Shown here: piece by piece, positions 1 through 9,041 of the stretch
Numbering within the stretch: the stretch's first letter is position 1
Layout of the letters: every line of letters begins with the position of its first letter
Source of the DNA: Halopenitus persicus
GTDB lineage: Archaea; Halobacteriota; Halobacteria; Halobacteriales; Haloferacaceae
DNA: 64,000 bases
Direction of reading: 5' to 3'
Assembly: GCF_900107205.1 (NCBI RefSeq)
Contig: NZ_FNPC01000005.1
Coordinates: forward strand, 124,001 to 188,000
Program-made: the position numbers and the translations under genes
The notes under the pieces: model-generated
Database searches by the model: none
The model's input: the letters and a program-made list of their open reading frames with translations, nothing else
What the model was told of the DNA's origin: nothing

Positions 1-20
1 CATCGATTTGATGTATATAT

Positions 21-745
21 TTGTCAATAGACACTGAATCCCTCATCACGATGGATTTAGAGCGTCAAGAAAACCCATATCTTCGATATTTAGCTGTAAT
101 TCTGAGCCCAATACTGGTGTACGTATTCTTCGTATGGGATTCAGCAAGTTGTATTCGATATCTCTCCCGGATGGAAATGGTTCGGGGGTCAATATATGGC
201 ACTACTATCTGAATTTTTATCAGATCACAGTTACGCTAGCGTTCAAAATCGCCCTCACTCTCGCGATTCTAAAAATTGGTCGACGGTTCTGGTCGTTGAT
301 CGAGTACCACATCGTACCACCATACAAGCCGAACGACGGAACGGGTAATGAGTTCAAGGTAGTTCGAGACGTTTCCCGCTACTCTATGGTGAAAAGTCTC
401 AAAATTATGGTTGGATCTTTTATGGAATCAGTTTTATTCACCGGGATTATGATATACTTCGATTCAAAGATCGGTCTCATCTATTCGAACGTTCTTCCAG
501 AATATATCCGAGGTATGGATGGGCTCTTCGTCTCGGTTATTCTCAACATCGTAAAGATTCCACTTTCAGATGTACCCCACTTCGACCTCGATACAGCTTC
601 CAATATAGAGCTGGCAGTCCATATTGTCCACATATGGGCGCCTCAAATCCCGCTTTCGGTGTTCTTCATCAATGCTCTGGAATGCTCCAATTATGCCGTT
701 CGAAAAATTCTCGAGATCCTCATCTCACCTGTGACTGAGAGCTAA
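21..745 (+). pseudogene. membrane protein of unknown function, probably frameshifted
   Basis: Two overlapping reading frames together look like one membrane protein. The first (21-212) starts with a polar stretch followed by a good membrane helix (LAVILSPILVYVFFVW). The second (134-745, 203 codons) continues with further hydrophobic segments near ITVTLAFKIALTLAIL and SVLFTGIMIYF and ends before the TAA at 743-745. Neither frame alone is a convincing complete protein. A single-base shift between about 150 and 210 would join them, but two separate genes or a sequencing error cannot be excluded. Base composition is much more AT-rich than the window average, as in the rest of the first 3.8 kb, which suggests acquired DNA. 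I do not recognise the family. Confidence 0.4.
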
Positions 746-794
746 GACAGACATCATAGAGTGCCGATACCCGATCATTGGTATGTCCGTTCAG

Positions 795-896
795 CTACTC
801 GCCGCAGATGTCGATCGGATGTTTCCGGTAGTCGTCTGTGTCGCCGATGAGATCGTCCGCGAACGTTTCATAGAGCCCTGTTGTCTGCTCGTCCAC
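795..896 (-). pseudogene. short 3' gene fragment
   Basis: A 33-codon stretch on the minus strand reads as a haloarchaeal-style acidic C-terminus (ETFADDLIGDTDDYRKHPID) and ends at a TAG. An in-frame TAA lies just upstream of the GTG, so the rest of the gene is missing. It lies in the same strand and neighbourhood as the fragment at 1085-1370 and may be from the same decayed gene. The family is not recognised. Confidence 0.3.
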
Positions 897-1084
897 TGTC
901 TCTTATAGAACGGTGAATTCACCGCCGCTCGTCGAGGTGAAATATATGGAAAAACGGCTCATACGGGCGTATGGTGTCCGATATCGATGGTTCAAAGATC
1001 GATGACTTATATACCACTTCTGTGTACGAGAAACAGTTACCGTAGATAGTAGTTTTAATTTTGTAGGGTTTGATGAACAGCTAT

Positions 1085-1370
1085 GTCTGGGGCACTCGAT
1101 ACGGACGATCTCCGGCTGGATCGCCTGGGCGGCGAGTGCCTTCTGTTCGGCGTTGACGATCTTCTGAAGCCGGTTTCTGGCCGTCTTCGACTGTCGACAT
1201 CGCCTCACAACCTGCTCAGCATCGAGTGATGATTCGTCAGAGAACACCTCCGGAAGGTGCTCGAGCGGGATGTTCAGATAGTGCCACTGGTCTCTATCGA
1301 ACAGCCGAAAACCTTCCTCCCCTTCCTGCTCCTCGAAGAAACGTGAAACTCCAGGTACTCGGTCTAGAGA
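1085..1370 (-). pseudogene. gene fragment of unknown family
   Basis: On the minus strand the frame is open from an upstream TGA near 1378 and reads as real protein: it runs through FEEQEGEEGFRLFDRDQWHY, then LEHLPEVFSDESS, then a basic helix-like part (VVRRCRQSKTARNRLQKIV) and IQPEIVRIECP. There is no ATG at the start of the good part, and beyond about 1085 the frame turns into low-quality sequence. I read it as an internal or C-terminal fragment of a lost gene. The function is unknown. Confidence 0.35.
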
Positions 1371-1421
1371 TTGTGCTCATCAAGGGGAAGTATGATGTGT
1401 GTAGAAATATCTATATTTTAT

Positions 1422-1589
1422 ATGGCAAAAAAAGCCAGCGTGGTTATTGAGACCGAAGAGTGGATGGAAGACGATGTTGACGACGACACAATAGAGAAAT
1501 TCGTACAGAAAATCTGGGATGAGCGGTTCAAATCTGTCGGCTATGAACGTGATTATGAGGTTAAAATAGAGTCAATCGAAGAAGAATAG
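1422..1589 (+). CDS. small acidic protein, unknown function
   Basis: A 55-residue acidic protein beginning MAKKASVVIETEEWMEDDV and ending KIESIEEE. The ATG at 1422 is chosen over the upstream in-frame ATGs because the upstream residues look non-coding and AT-rich sequence (ctatattttatat) resembling an archaeal TATA element lies just before it. The 3' end overlaps the convergent OLD-family nuclease gene by 37 bp, so the two transcripts would be antisense at their ends. The family is not recognised. It could be a partner, inhibitor or unrelated cargo gene of the nuclease; only the arrangement suggests this. Confidence 0.5.
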   Translation: MAKKASVVIETEEWMEDDVDDDTIEKFVQKIWDERFKSVGYERDYEVKIESIEEE

Positions 1590-3355
1590 TCCATCTGGCT
1601 AGGGTCCCACCCATCCACAAGTTCGCCTATCTTGAGTAGTACCTCAATTACTTCATCATCAATTTCGTCAATATGCATCTCCGCTGCAATATTCATCCCG
1701 TCCCGGTCCTTGTTGTACGGGTTTTCAGGCTCTTCTCCGTCCTCAAATTGTGTAGCATAGATCTTGTTAAGAACGTCTTCTTTGTCTTCAACCTCTTCGG
1801 ACTCGTTGATTATTTGCTGGACTTTATCTTCAGTCACACCCGTAACCTCTTCTGCAATTGCGCGTGGTTGCATTAGATAATTCTCAATCCCATAGGCATC
1901 CCAAACATAGATGTTATCCATCGAAGTCACCCACCATTGACGCTCTTCATCCTCGTCAGTTCGTCCCATCGCCTCATAGAGTTCGCCTCGGGCTTGTACA
2001 CGCGGTTTCCCATGTGTATCCCGAATGAATAGATAGGGAATGTCAAAGGAATAGAGGAGCTTGACTAACGATTTTGAGTCCGTCTTCATATTCTCGATTC
2101 CTTCTAATTCAACTACAGAAACACCAAGGGTGTCGAAATCCAGTCCGACTTTCTTTGCGAACTTTCGAAGGATACGTTTATCAGATCTACCTTCGGTGAA
2201 CACAACTGCTTCGGACTGAAGCAACCCACTTTTTTCATATCCTAAGTCAATTAAAGCCGTTCCAATTTCGCCCTCTGAAACACTCTGAAGGTGGGTATAT
2301 TCGTCGCGCTGAACTCGCACAATACTGTTCGCATCACTTCGATCAACGAACACATCAGAATGAGTTGAGACGAGTACTTGTGGCCCCCCATTAGCTTGCA
2401 CCTCTTGGATAATCTCGTATATTTTTTGAACAGCACCCGGATGAAGATGGAGTTCGGGCTCCTCAATACAGAGAAGGTCCGTGTTTCTTGTTGCGAGATA
2501 TATCTGAGTCAGTAATACCAATATCTCTTTTGACCCTGATGAAATCTCATCAGCCTTGAAGGATGTCTCAATGCCCGCTTCTTCAACAAAAATTGTATAT
2601 CTGTTTTTAGGATCTTTGCCCGGCTCTCGGTCATACTCTATTCTTAAGTCAGTGACCCCCTCCATTATTTCCACATATGAGTCAGAAATGTTCTGAATAA
2701 TTTCTTCATCTTCATTCCGCCTATCCAAAGATTCTAAAACATTAACGAGATTATCTCCAGTTTTATCAAGTTCAATAGTAAAATCTTCACCGGGGAGAAC
2801 GTTGTTTTTTGGCTTTCTAAATGGGTTAACAAAACCCCAACTTTCAACATGATCATTGATTCGAGGTTGTATCGACTGTTCTAATGGGCGGTATCCACTA
2901 TTAGAATGAGATTTGAGCGGATCGTCAATTTCCTCTAACGATTTTAAATCGCCCTCGTAGTTGGCATAGAAGTCCCGATCAGGATATTTGCTAGTAAACT
3001 CTAAATCCCATTTCACAGTAGATAGCCAATTGTTGTCTTTAATCGATTTCAGAATGTCTGAATCAATATCGTTTCGAGAATCAAGCTCTTCTATCAGCTC
3101 TGAGTGTTCTTCATCAGATAATTTAAAATACAGTGACAATTTGACAGGGATATCCGATTGTTTTCCGGTGGCAGTTTTACGGAGCCAAGTGTTTGATAGA
3201 TTTCCAGTAATAACCCCATATATAGATTCAAATGAGTCTATAATATTCGACTTACCTGCATTATTTTTACCTATGAGGACAGAAGACTGAGAAACATCGA
3301 ATTCTCCTTCTAAGATACTTTTGTAGTTTTCCCCTTGCCATTTTATCAGGTCCAT
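1553..3355 (-). CDS. OLD-family ATP-dependent endonuclease (AAA ATPase + TOPRIM)
   Basis: A 600-residue protein with the two-part OLD architecture. The N-terminal ABC-type ATPase has Walker A GKNNAGKS (residues 29-36), a signature-like SSGSKE (272-277), Walker B LLCIEEPELHLHP (about 294-306) and the H-loop STH (330-332). The C-terminal TOPRIM part begins with VVFTEGRSDKRIL (Glu388). Proteins of this class cut or nick DNA under nucleotide control and many act in phage defence (P2 Old, GajA). No UvrD-like helicase (GajB) is adjacent, so a full Gabija system is not present here; a stand-alone OLD nuclease fits better. The later acidic TOPRIM motif appears as IRDTHGK rather than a clean DxD, so catalytic competence is uncertain. 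The gene sits in an AT-rich accessory stretch, consistent with transfer. Confidence 0.85.
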   Translation of the reverse strand: MDLIKWQGENYKSILEGEFDVSQSSVLIGKNNAGKSNIIDSFESIYGVITGNLSNTWLRKTATGKQSDIPVKLSLYFKLSDEEHSELIEELDSRNDIDSDILKSIKDNNWLSTVKWDLEFTSKYPDRDFYANYEGDLKSLEEIDDPLKSHSNSGYRPLEQSIQPRINDHVESWGFVNPFRKPKNNVLPGEDFTIELDKTGDNLVNVLESLDRRNEDEEIIQNISDSYVEIMEGVTDLRIEYDREPGKDPKNRYTIFVEEAGIETSFKADEISSGSKEILVLLTQIYLATRNTDLLCIEEPELHLHPGAVQKIYEIIQEVQANGGPQVLVSTHSDVFVDRSDANSIVRVQRDEYTHLQSVSEGEIGTALIDLGYEKSGLLQSEAVVFTEGRSDKRILRKFAKKVGLDFDTLGVSVVELEGIENMKTDSKSLVKLLYSFDIPYLFIRDTHGKPRVQARGELYEAMGRTDEDEERQWWVTSMDNIYVWDAYGIENYLMQPRAIAEEVTGVTEDKVQQIINESEEVEDKEDVLNKIYATQFEDGEEPENPYNKDRDGMNIAAEMHIDEIDDEVIEVLLKIGELVDGWDPSQMDYSSSIDSILTS

Positions 3356-3446
3356 TGTTCTGTTGTGGTATCAAACCCCATATTCAACAAGGTTATGCAG
3401 CGAACCAACAAGGTGAGAGCCAATATCTCTCCGAATCGCCTTCAAA

Positions 3447-3785
3447 TCATTTATTGATTTTAGTGTGACGTACGGCCAATGGACGAAGACGCCGAACGCG
3501 ATCCGGAATCGCCCGGCGAAATAGCGGAGCCTGAGTAGATACAGCGTAGCTTCCGGTGATACCTACTAAGAGAATTGTGGCGAAGGCGGCAGCAATGTTC
3601 GCCAAGACAGAGGCTTGTTGCTGCATCCCGCATAGAATTGAGACTGCACTCCCTGATGCGGAGCCAGCTGTCATAATCGCGGAAAGGAAAATAAAAGAAA
3701 CAACCGCTGGATTGGCCTTGATCCAGTTGATTCCCTTCTCAGTATATTCTCCACAGGATAGCATTACCTCGTGGATATGGAACAC
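3447..3785 (-). CDS. small two-helix membrane protein, unknown function
   Basis: A 112-residue protein with two likely membrane helices (AVVSFIFLSAIMTAG and LANIAAAFATILLVGITGSY) joined by a short loop containing Cys, followed by a basic tail (RRAIPDRVRRLRP), which would lie in the cytoplasm. It stands alone between the OLD nuclease and a winged-helix gene and has intermediate GC. No family is recognised. It may be a remnant accessory gene; existence as a protein is plausible but not proven. Confidence 0.5.
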   Translation of the reverse strand: MFHIHEVMLSCGEYTEKGINWIKANPAVVSFIFLSAIMTAGSASGSAVSILCGMQQQASVLANIAAAFATILLVGITGSYAVSTQAPLFRRAIPDRVRRLRPLAVRHTKINK

Positions 3786-3923
3786 CGTCTTAAATAATCA
3801 GTAGCCGATCAGAAGATTTGGAAGGGATACTTTCGATAAGCATACGGGATCAAATGACCTCAGTTACATTCGCTTTTGTAAGGATGTGCATTAGAAGCGA
3901 TACTGGAAGATGCGTGAGAACCG

Positions 3924-4148
3924 CTAGATCTCCTCGAAGCCGTCGAAGGTGTCCCGGATCGCCCAGAACGTCGACTGTGAGACGATGAGGTCGCCGCGAC
4001 GGACCGCGGCCTGCAGGAGCCGGTTCGTCCGGCGGGGGTCGAGCCCCGCCGCGGCCACGAGCTCGGCGAGCTCGGCGGCCGTACAGCCCGGGTTATCGAG
4101 CACGAGCCGGACGACCAGCTCGACGTCGTCCGATTCGGTGGCGGGCAT
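3924..4148 (-). CDS. small winged-helix DNA-binding-like protein, copy 1
   Basis: A 74-residue protein. The start MPATESDDVE is chosen because its paralogue at 9956-10186 starts at the equivalent point (MPSIDTDDVE); the open frame extends 104 codons further upstream but that part is Pro/Ser/Arg-rich and lacks coding character. The middle (VELVVRLVLDNPGCTAAELA, then GLDPRRTNRLLQAAVRRGDLI) has the spacing of a helix-turn-helix with a following wing (FWAIRD). It may be a one-domain regulator. A 41-bp block coding for the recognition part (3992-4032) is identical to 10030-10070 in the paralogue, which points to recent duplication or gene conversion. Confidence 0.7.
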   Translation of the reverse strand: MPATESDDVELVVRLVLDNPGCTAAELAELVAAAGLDPRRTNRLLQAAVRRGDLIVSQSTFWAIRDTFDGFEEI

Positions 4149-4578
4149 ACGCGGGGAGAACAGCCCGATCGGGGTAGTTATGGACTCGCTACCCGCGTTC
4201 CCGGCGGATGCAACCGATCGAACGGCCCGTTCGGTCGCGGCAACGATGGGGGTGGGGGCAGGGGATCCTCGAAAAGTCGACGGCGCCGATCGTGGGACGA
4301 ATCGGATGGTGGGTGGTGTGGGGGTTTCGACGTTCGGATCGACGCCATCGGTCGGATCGCTCCGACACCGGTGCTTCGGCGGGGTCGCATAAATATACTC
4401 ACTGCCTACCGGGGCGTTCTCGGCGCCGATGACCGTGATACCGCCCGATTTCGACGTCAATCGCGAGCGGTACGCCGGCAGAACGAGTTCTGGACTTAAA
4501 AACGAAGGTCGGAAGGTGTGGCGTCGACGTCGACGCCACGAACGTCAGCGGGGAGTGGAGAGCTTCGGTCGGACCGGA
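4149..4578. other. intergenic stretch with no supported gene
   Basis: About 430 bp between the winged-helix gene and the pilin gene, both on the minus strand. An AT-rich element (gcataaatatact, around 4389-4401) could be a TATA box on the minus strand, but it is about 240 nt from the next start. Open frames here have shadow-like composition. No convincing RNA or gene is visible. Confidence 0.4.
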
Positions 4579-5085
4579 TCAGGGCGCGGTCTGCGACGCG
4601 AGCTGCGCCGAGGAGCTGCCGTCGGCGGACTCCCAGTTCACCGAGACGGTTTCGCCGCTCCACTCAGCGTTGCTGGTACCACTATCATCTTTGTAAAGGT
4701 AGAGCGTCTGTGAGCTACCTGCACCGACTCCGCCAGTGGTGTCCCAACTGTACGGATCCGAGATATCGCCCCAGGCAGTACCATCAGCAACGTGACTATC
4801 ACTATCGTCAAGACGCTTGTCCGACGTCACGGCGACGGTCAAACTATCGTCTTCCGAGATGGTGTCACCGCCGGCGTGGGAAATCGTCACCGCGTCCGGA
4901 GTCTGGGTCGTATCGAAGTCCATATCGAAGCTCGCAGTCGGCTGGTTGTTCTGTAGGTCGTCCCCCATTCCGAGGACGAACGTGCCGATGACGGCTGCGA
5001 GGATGACGGTGATCGCCACCATCAGGATCACGCCGATCACCGGACTGACTGCACGATCGTCGGCGAATAGCTGTTTCAGGTTCAT
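4579..5085 (-). CDS. archaeal type IV pilin
   Basis: A 168-residue protein with the archaeal type IV pilin N-terminus: a short charged leader ending DDRA, the cleavage-site region [16 protein letters not shown], and a single long hydrophobic helix. A secreted, Thr/Ser/Asp-rich beta domain follows. Such pilins are cut by a PibD-type peptidase and assembled into adhesion pili or surface filaments. The start at [10 protein letters not shown] is preferred to the ATG/GTG 21 nt upstream because it gives the usual short leader. A TATA-like element (ATATTAAG on the minus strand, near 5160) lies about 75 nt upstream, so the mRNA probably has a short 5' leader. No pilus ATPase or membrane protein gene is adjacent, so this is a solitary pilin gene. 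Confidence 0.9.
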   Translation of the reverse strand: MNLKQLFADDRAVSPVIGVILMVAITVILAAVIGTFVLGMGDDLQNNQPTASFDMDFDTTQTPDAVTISHAGGDTISEDDSLTVAVTSDKRLDDSDSHVADGTAWGDISDPYSWDTTGGVGAGSSQTLYLYKDDSGTSNAEWSGETVSVNWESADGSSSAQLASQTAP

Positions 5086-5301
5086 GGGTTGTCTCACACC
5101 AACCATCCCCGGAGTGTCCCCGCGTGATGGTTGTTGAGTGGAACAACCGGAAGCAGATACTTAATATTTCGCTCAAAATTATCGAAGTTGATAATTGATT
5201 GACTGGTTTCGACCGATTTCTCCATAGATCGCGCGTGCACCGAGTCGATGCCGGGATCGCTGCCGGATAGATTCATAGGCCTCACGACCGTGGTAATAGG
5301 T

Positions 5302-6459
5302 ATGGCGTCCCAGTGGATCCGCGCCCTCGCGTGCGCCGTCATCGTCCTCTGCGTGCTCGGCGGCTGGGGGCTGGCGGCCGACGACGCGACGACGGCGCCG
5401 GAAACGGCGAGTCCGATCGGCGAGGCGGCAGCACAGTCGTCAGGCTTCGCGGCGGCGGCCCCACGCGGTCGGTGGGACCCGGCGGCGGGATCCGGCGAGA
5501 TCGTGCTCGATAACGGGAGCTATTATTCCGTCTTCCAGGGCGAGGCGGACGTCGAGGCGTGGTACGACACGACCGGCCGCGACGTCACGGGCACGGTTCT
5601 CGAGGGGGAGGCCGGGCGGAGCGAGGGCGAACCGTTCCGCCTGTCGAGCGCGATCCCGGCCGACCAGCCGCCCGGGCGATACGCCGGCGACGACCTCACG
5701 GTACGCGTCCAGGAGCCCCGCATTCGGACGGTCACCCTCTACAACAGCGTCGGCACCGAGCTCGAGGATCCCTCGGAGCTACAGCGCGAGGAGTCCCTGC
5801 TCGTGGTCGTCGATTGGAACTACGCCGCGGCCGAGGACCTCCAGGTCGACCTGATCGACCACGACGGCAACCTCTCGATCGAGCGCGAGGTCCTCTCGAC
5901 GGACCCGACGGAGGCCCAGTCCGACCGGCTTCCGGACGGCGTCGACGCGGACACCCTCGCGCGGGAGGAACAGGGGCTCGGATCGACGAACGCCAGCACC
6001 GCCTCCTGGCTGTTCGATCTCGGTGCCGTCGACGACGGAACGTACACGCTCCGCATCGAGGGGGTCGACGACCTGACGACCGACGAGGCAGCCGAAACGT
6101 TCCGATTCACCGTCGGGACGGACGCCACGCCGGCCGCGTCGCCGACGCCCACCGCCTCCCCGACGCCTACCGCCTCCCCGACCGAAACCGCGTCACCGAC
6201 CGCGACCCCCACTACGTCACCGACCGCGACCCCCACTGCGTCGCCGACCGAGACGACCTCACCGACGACCCCCGCCGGATCGCCGGGCCCGACCGAACGG
6301 CCGACCACGTCGTCGCCGGCGCCCACGACCGCGTCGCCGAGCGGGACGGAACCGCCGACGCAGCCGACGACGACCGAGGAACCCGGCTTCGGGGTCACGG
6401 CCGCGATCGCGGCGCTCGTGGTCGTGCTGCTGCAGGCGCTTCGGGTCCGCCGACGCTGA
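5302..6459 (+). CDS. secreted surface protein with Thr/Ser/Pro stalk and PGF-type C-terminus
   Basis: A 385-residue protein. The N-terminal signal peptide (ALACAVIVLCVLGGWGLA) is followed by a beta-rich domain like those of haloarchaeal S-layer-associated proteins, including the pattern PPGRYAGDDLTVRVQEPRI. From about residue 277 to 360 there is a low-complexity stalk of SPTPTA/SPTETA repeats, a typical O-glycosylation region. The C-terminus is PGFGVTAAIAALVVVLLQAL followed by RVRRR, which matches the PGF-CTERM sorting pattern handled by archaeosortase A. It should be exported and anchored at the cell surface. The ATG at 5302 is chosen because it gives a clean signal peptide; the in-frame ATG 54 nt upstream would add polar residues. 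The ligand or role is unknown. Confidence 0.8.
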   Translation: MASQWIRALACAVIVLCVLGGWGLAADDATTAPETASPIGEAAAQSSGFAAAAPRGRWDPAAGSGEIVLDNGSYYSVFQGEADVEAWYDTTGRDVTGTVLEGEAGRSEGEPFRLSSAIPADQPPGRYAGDDLTVRVQEPRIRTVTLYNSVGTELEDPSELQREESLLVVVDWNYAAAEDLQVDLIDHDGNLSIEREVLSTDPTEAQSDRLPDGVDADTLAREEQGLGSTNASTASWLFDLGAVDDGTYTLRIEGVDDLTTDEAAETFRFTVGTDATPAASPTPTASPTPTASPTETASPTATPTTSPTATPTASPTETTSPTTPAGSPGPTERPTTSSPAPTTASPSGTEPPTQPTTTEEPGFGVTAAIAALVVVLLQALRVRRR

Positions 6460-6505
6460 GCGCCGTGCCCGAGTGGTTATCCTGCTTGGGCTGGTAGATC
6501 GGCGG

Positions 6506-7138
6506 ATGAGACGCCGCGATCTGCTTCGAACCGGCGCCGCGCTCGGCGCCGCGGGAGTGGCGGGATGTACGGGACGGGACGACGGACCCGCCCTTACCGA
6601 GGGGTTCGAGGACGGCCTCGGCGAGTGGGACGCCGCGGCGACGATCGGCCCGGAAGTGGACCTCGCGGACTTCGAGTGGGACGTCGCCGTCTCGGAGGCG
6701 GAAGCGGCCGAGGGCGACCGCTCGCTCCGCGTGTGGAACGAGGGCGATCACGACGACGGCGTGACGTGGGCCTCCCGGCCGATGCCGATCGAGCCCGGTC
6801 GGGCCTACGCGATCACCGTCACGGGACGGTTCTGGAGCGAGTCGGAGTCGTTCAACACGATCCGGCACGCGGTGATGCGACTCGGACCGGAGCCCGCGGC
6901 GGTCGAGGAGGACTTCCCGCAGCTCGGCGTCAACTCGTCCGAGTTCGGCGAGACGCCGTACGGCGGGCTTCGGGAGCCGCTGTGGCTGACCGACGGCTGG
7001 CGGGAGTACGCCTTCGAGTGGACGACGCCGACGTTGACGACGGACACGCTCCACGTCGCCGTCGGGACGGCCGTCATCTGGGAGGCCGACGCGACCCATT
7101 ACATCGACGATCTGGCGATCACCGTCGAGCCGCGGTGA
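6506..7138 (+). CDS. Tat-exported lipoprotein, unknown function
   Basis: A 210-residue protein starting MRRRDLLRTGAALGAAG, a twin-arginine signal (RRRDLL) leading to the lipobox AGC, so it is probably exported folded and lipid-anchored outside the cell. The mature part is acidic and beta-rich, and its length and pattern (EGFEDGLGEWD near the start, ITVEPR at the end) resemble a carbohydrate-binding or jelly-roll module. There are no obvious catalytic residues. It follows the surface protein by 46 bp on the same strand, so they may be co-expressed cell-envelope proteins. Confidence 0.75.
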   Translation: MRRRDLLRTGAALGAAGVAGCTGRDDGPALTEGFEDGLGEWDAAATIGPEVDLADFEWDVAVSEAEAAEGDRSLRVWNEGDHDDGVTWASRPMPIEPGRAYAITVTGRFWSESESFNTIRHAVMRLGPEPAAVEEDFPQLGVNSSEFGETPYGGLREPLWLTDGWREYAFEWTTPTLTTDTLHVAVGTAVIWEADATHYIDDLAITVEPR

Positions 7139-7140
7139 GC

Positions 7141-7212
7141 GCCACCCGCCGGCAGTGCGGAAGCGGTCCGGCTACCCGCCGGCAGTGCGGAAGCGGTCCG
7201 GCCACCCGCCGG
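7141..7212 (+). repeat. tandem repeat, 30-bp unit, 2.4 copies
   Basis: Two identical 30-bp units (7141-7170 and 7171-7200, one base differing near the joint) and the first 12 bases of a third lie directly after the lipoprotein stop codon. Function unknown; it fits replication-slippage duplication. Confidence 0.9.
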
Positions 7213-7270
7213 ATCGCGTGGCCGTCACCGGCACCGACGTCCGTTGACGCCCACGAGCCGGTGACCGGGC

Positions 7271-8773
7271 TCAGTCGTCGCCGGGCGCACCGGCCGTGTC
7301 GGCGTCCTCCACGCGGAGGCCGGAGGCGCCGGTCGCGTCCTCGAACTCCCGTTTGACCGGTTCGGGCGGCTCCTCGGTCGCCAGGCTCACGACGACGATG
7401 GCGATCGCCGAGAGGATGAAGCCGGGAATGAGCTCGTAGACGATCCCGACGTCGAGGAACAGCCAGATCGCGACCGTCGCCATACCGACGATCACGCCGG
7501 CGTACGCGCCCCACTTGTTGAGACGTTTCCAGTACAACGCCGCGATCAGGATCGGACCGAAGGAGGCGCCGATGCCGGCCCAGCCGCCGAGAATGACGGT
7601 GAAGACGACGCCGGACGGCTGTGCGAGGGCGATCGCCGCAATGATGATCGCCGCCATCACGCCCCGGGACACCCACAGCAGCGTTCGGTCGCTGGCGTCC
7701 TCGTCGATGAACCGCTTATAAAGGTTGTAGGAGACGGCGTTCGTCGCGACGAGGAACTTCGAGTCGCTCGTCGACATCATCCCCGCGATCGCGCCGGCCA
7801 TCAGGATGCCGACGAGCCAGCCGGGCAGCAGCTCCTGTGCGAGCAGCGGCATCACCTGGTCGGTGTTCTCGACCGCGCCGATCGTGGCGCCGGCCGCCCA
7901 TCCCAGGAAGATGGCGCCGTAGGTCGCGAAGATGACCCACACCATCCCGATGAGCGAGGCCCGACGAAGGTTGCGGTGGTCGTCGATGCTCATGTACCGG
8001 ACCGTGATGTGGGGCTGGCCCGGATAGCCGAACCCGATCCCGAGGGTCCCGGCCAGGAAGCCGATGACCGCCATGCTGCCCGTGCTGCCGCCGAAGATGC
8101 CGGGCGCCGCGCCCGACACCTGTTGGAGTTCGGCCAGTCCGCCCGCGATGCTGCCGATGCCGAGGAACCCGACGATCGGCAACAACAGCACCGCGACGAT
8201 CATCACGACCCCTTGGAGCACGTCGGTGTAGGAGACGGCGATGAAGCCGCCGACGAGCGTGTACACTAAGACCAGCGCGCCGCCGATGACGACGCCGGTG
8301 AAGAAGTCGTAGCCGAACACCGCGTTCAGGATCTTCCCGGAGCCGATGAACTCGCCGGACGTCGAGATCGTGTAGAACAGCACCAGCGAGACGGAGCCGA
8401 CGAGCTTGATGACGCCGTAGTCGTCGCGGACGCGCCGTTCGAGGAAGTCGAGCACGGTCATGCTCTCCAGCAGCCCGCTGTACCGCCGCATCCGTTTGCT
8501 GAGGAAGAACCAGTTGAACGCTGTCCCGCAGATGACGCCGACGCCGATCCAGACCGCCGAAAAGCCCAGCGCGTAGGCGGTCGCCGGCAGCCCGACCAGC
8601 AACCAGATGCTCATGTCGGAGGCCTGGGCGCTGATCCCGACGACCCAGTCCTTCATCCCGCGGCCCCCGAGCGCGAAGTCCTCGAAGGTCTTGGTGGCGA
8701 CGTAGCCGAAGACCCCGATCGCGAACACGGCGATGAGGTACAGCGCGAACGTGATCGTCGAGGACTCGACCAT
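7271..8773 (-). CDS. putP: sodium/solute symporter of the SSS family (PutP-like)
   Basis: A 500-residue integral membrane protein with about 13 hydrophobic helices and family signatures of sodium:proline-type symporters: GFGYPGQPHITVRYM in the middle and the Na+-site region MSTSDSKFLVATNAV. It should import a small solute such as proline with Na+. Substrate assignment beyond the family is inferred. Its start codon overlaps the stop of the 49-residue gene upstream (ATGA), so the two are co-translated. The acidic, polar C-terminal tail is typical of halophiles. Confidence 0.88.
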   Translation of the reverse strand: MVESSTITFALYLIAVFAIGVFGYVATKTFEDFALGGRGMKDWVVGISAQASDMSIWLLVGLPATAYALGFSAVWIGVGVICGTAFNWFFLSKRMRRYSGLLESMTVLDFLERRVRDDYGVIKLVGSVSLVLFYTISTSGEFIGSGKILNAVFGYDFFTGVVIGGALVLVYTLVGGFIAVSYTDVLQGVVMIVAVLLLPIVGFLGIGSIAGGLAELQQVSGAAPGIFGGSTGSMAVIGFLAGTLGIGFGYPGQPHITVRYMSIDDHRNLRRASLIGMVWVIFATYGAIFLGWAAGATIGAVENTDQVMPLLAQELLPGWLVGILMAGAIAGMMSTSDSKFLVATNAVSYNLYKRFIDEDASDRTLLWVSRGVMAAIIIAAIALAQPSGVVFTVILGGWAGIGASFGPILIAALYWKRLNKWGAYAGVIVGMATVAIWLFLDVGIVYELIPGFILSAIAIVVVSLATEEPPEPVKREFEDATGASGLRVEDADTAGAPGDD

Positions 8774-8922
8774 CAGCGCTCACCCCCCGGTGCCGTCCGA
8801 TCGGCGGTCTCCGTGCGTTCGTCCGCCTCCTTCCCCCATCGGACGTAGTATCCGATCGTGAGGAGCAGCATCACGACTGGCGGTCCCCAGAGCACCAGGT
8901 GTTCGATGGCTGATAATGCCAT
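8773..8922 (-). CDS. symporter small accessory protein
   Basis: A 49-residue protein, MALSAIEHLVLWGPPVVML at the start, with one membrane helix (LVLWGPPVVMLLLTIGYYV) and an acidic cytoplasmic tail ending GGER. The stop codon TGA overlaps the ATG of the symporter gene (ATGA at 8772-8775 read on the minus strand), so the pair is translationally coupled. Small single-helix proteins are known immediately ahead of SSS symporter genes in archaea and bacteria and are annotated as accessory proteins. The TATA element at 8946-8952 drives it. Confidence 0.8.
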   Translation of the reverse strand: MALSAIEHLVLWGPPVVMLLLTIGYYVRWGKEADERTETADRTAPGGER

Positions 8923-8945
8923 GGGGAGTGATCACTTACATCATT

Positions 8946-8952
8946 GTATAAA
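8946..8952 (-). promoter_or_regulatory. TATA box of the symporter operon
   Basis: TTTATAC on the minus strand ends 24 nt ahead of the ATG at 8922, which is the standard position for a nearly leaderless haloarchaeal transcript. Confidence 0.7.
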
Positions 8953-9041
8953 TGTTCGGCCCGCAAAACGGCCGTGACGCGCCGTCAGACTTCGATTCGG
9001 CCACGCTCAGATTTTTTAGCGGCGGCGCACAACCGGGGGGT

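Noticed and set aside
1553-3355. Full Gabija defence system
   Set aside because: No UvrD-like GajB helicase gene lies beside the OLD-like protein on either strand.
4149-4460. Long N-terminal extension of the first winged-helix protein
   Set aside because: The paralogue at 9956-10186 has no such extension and the residues lack coding character.
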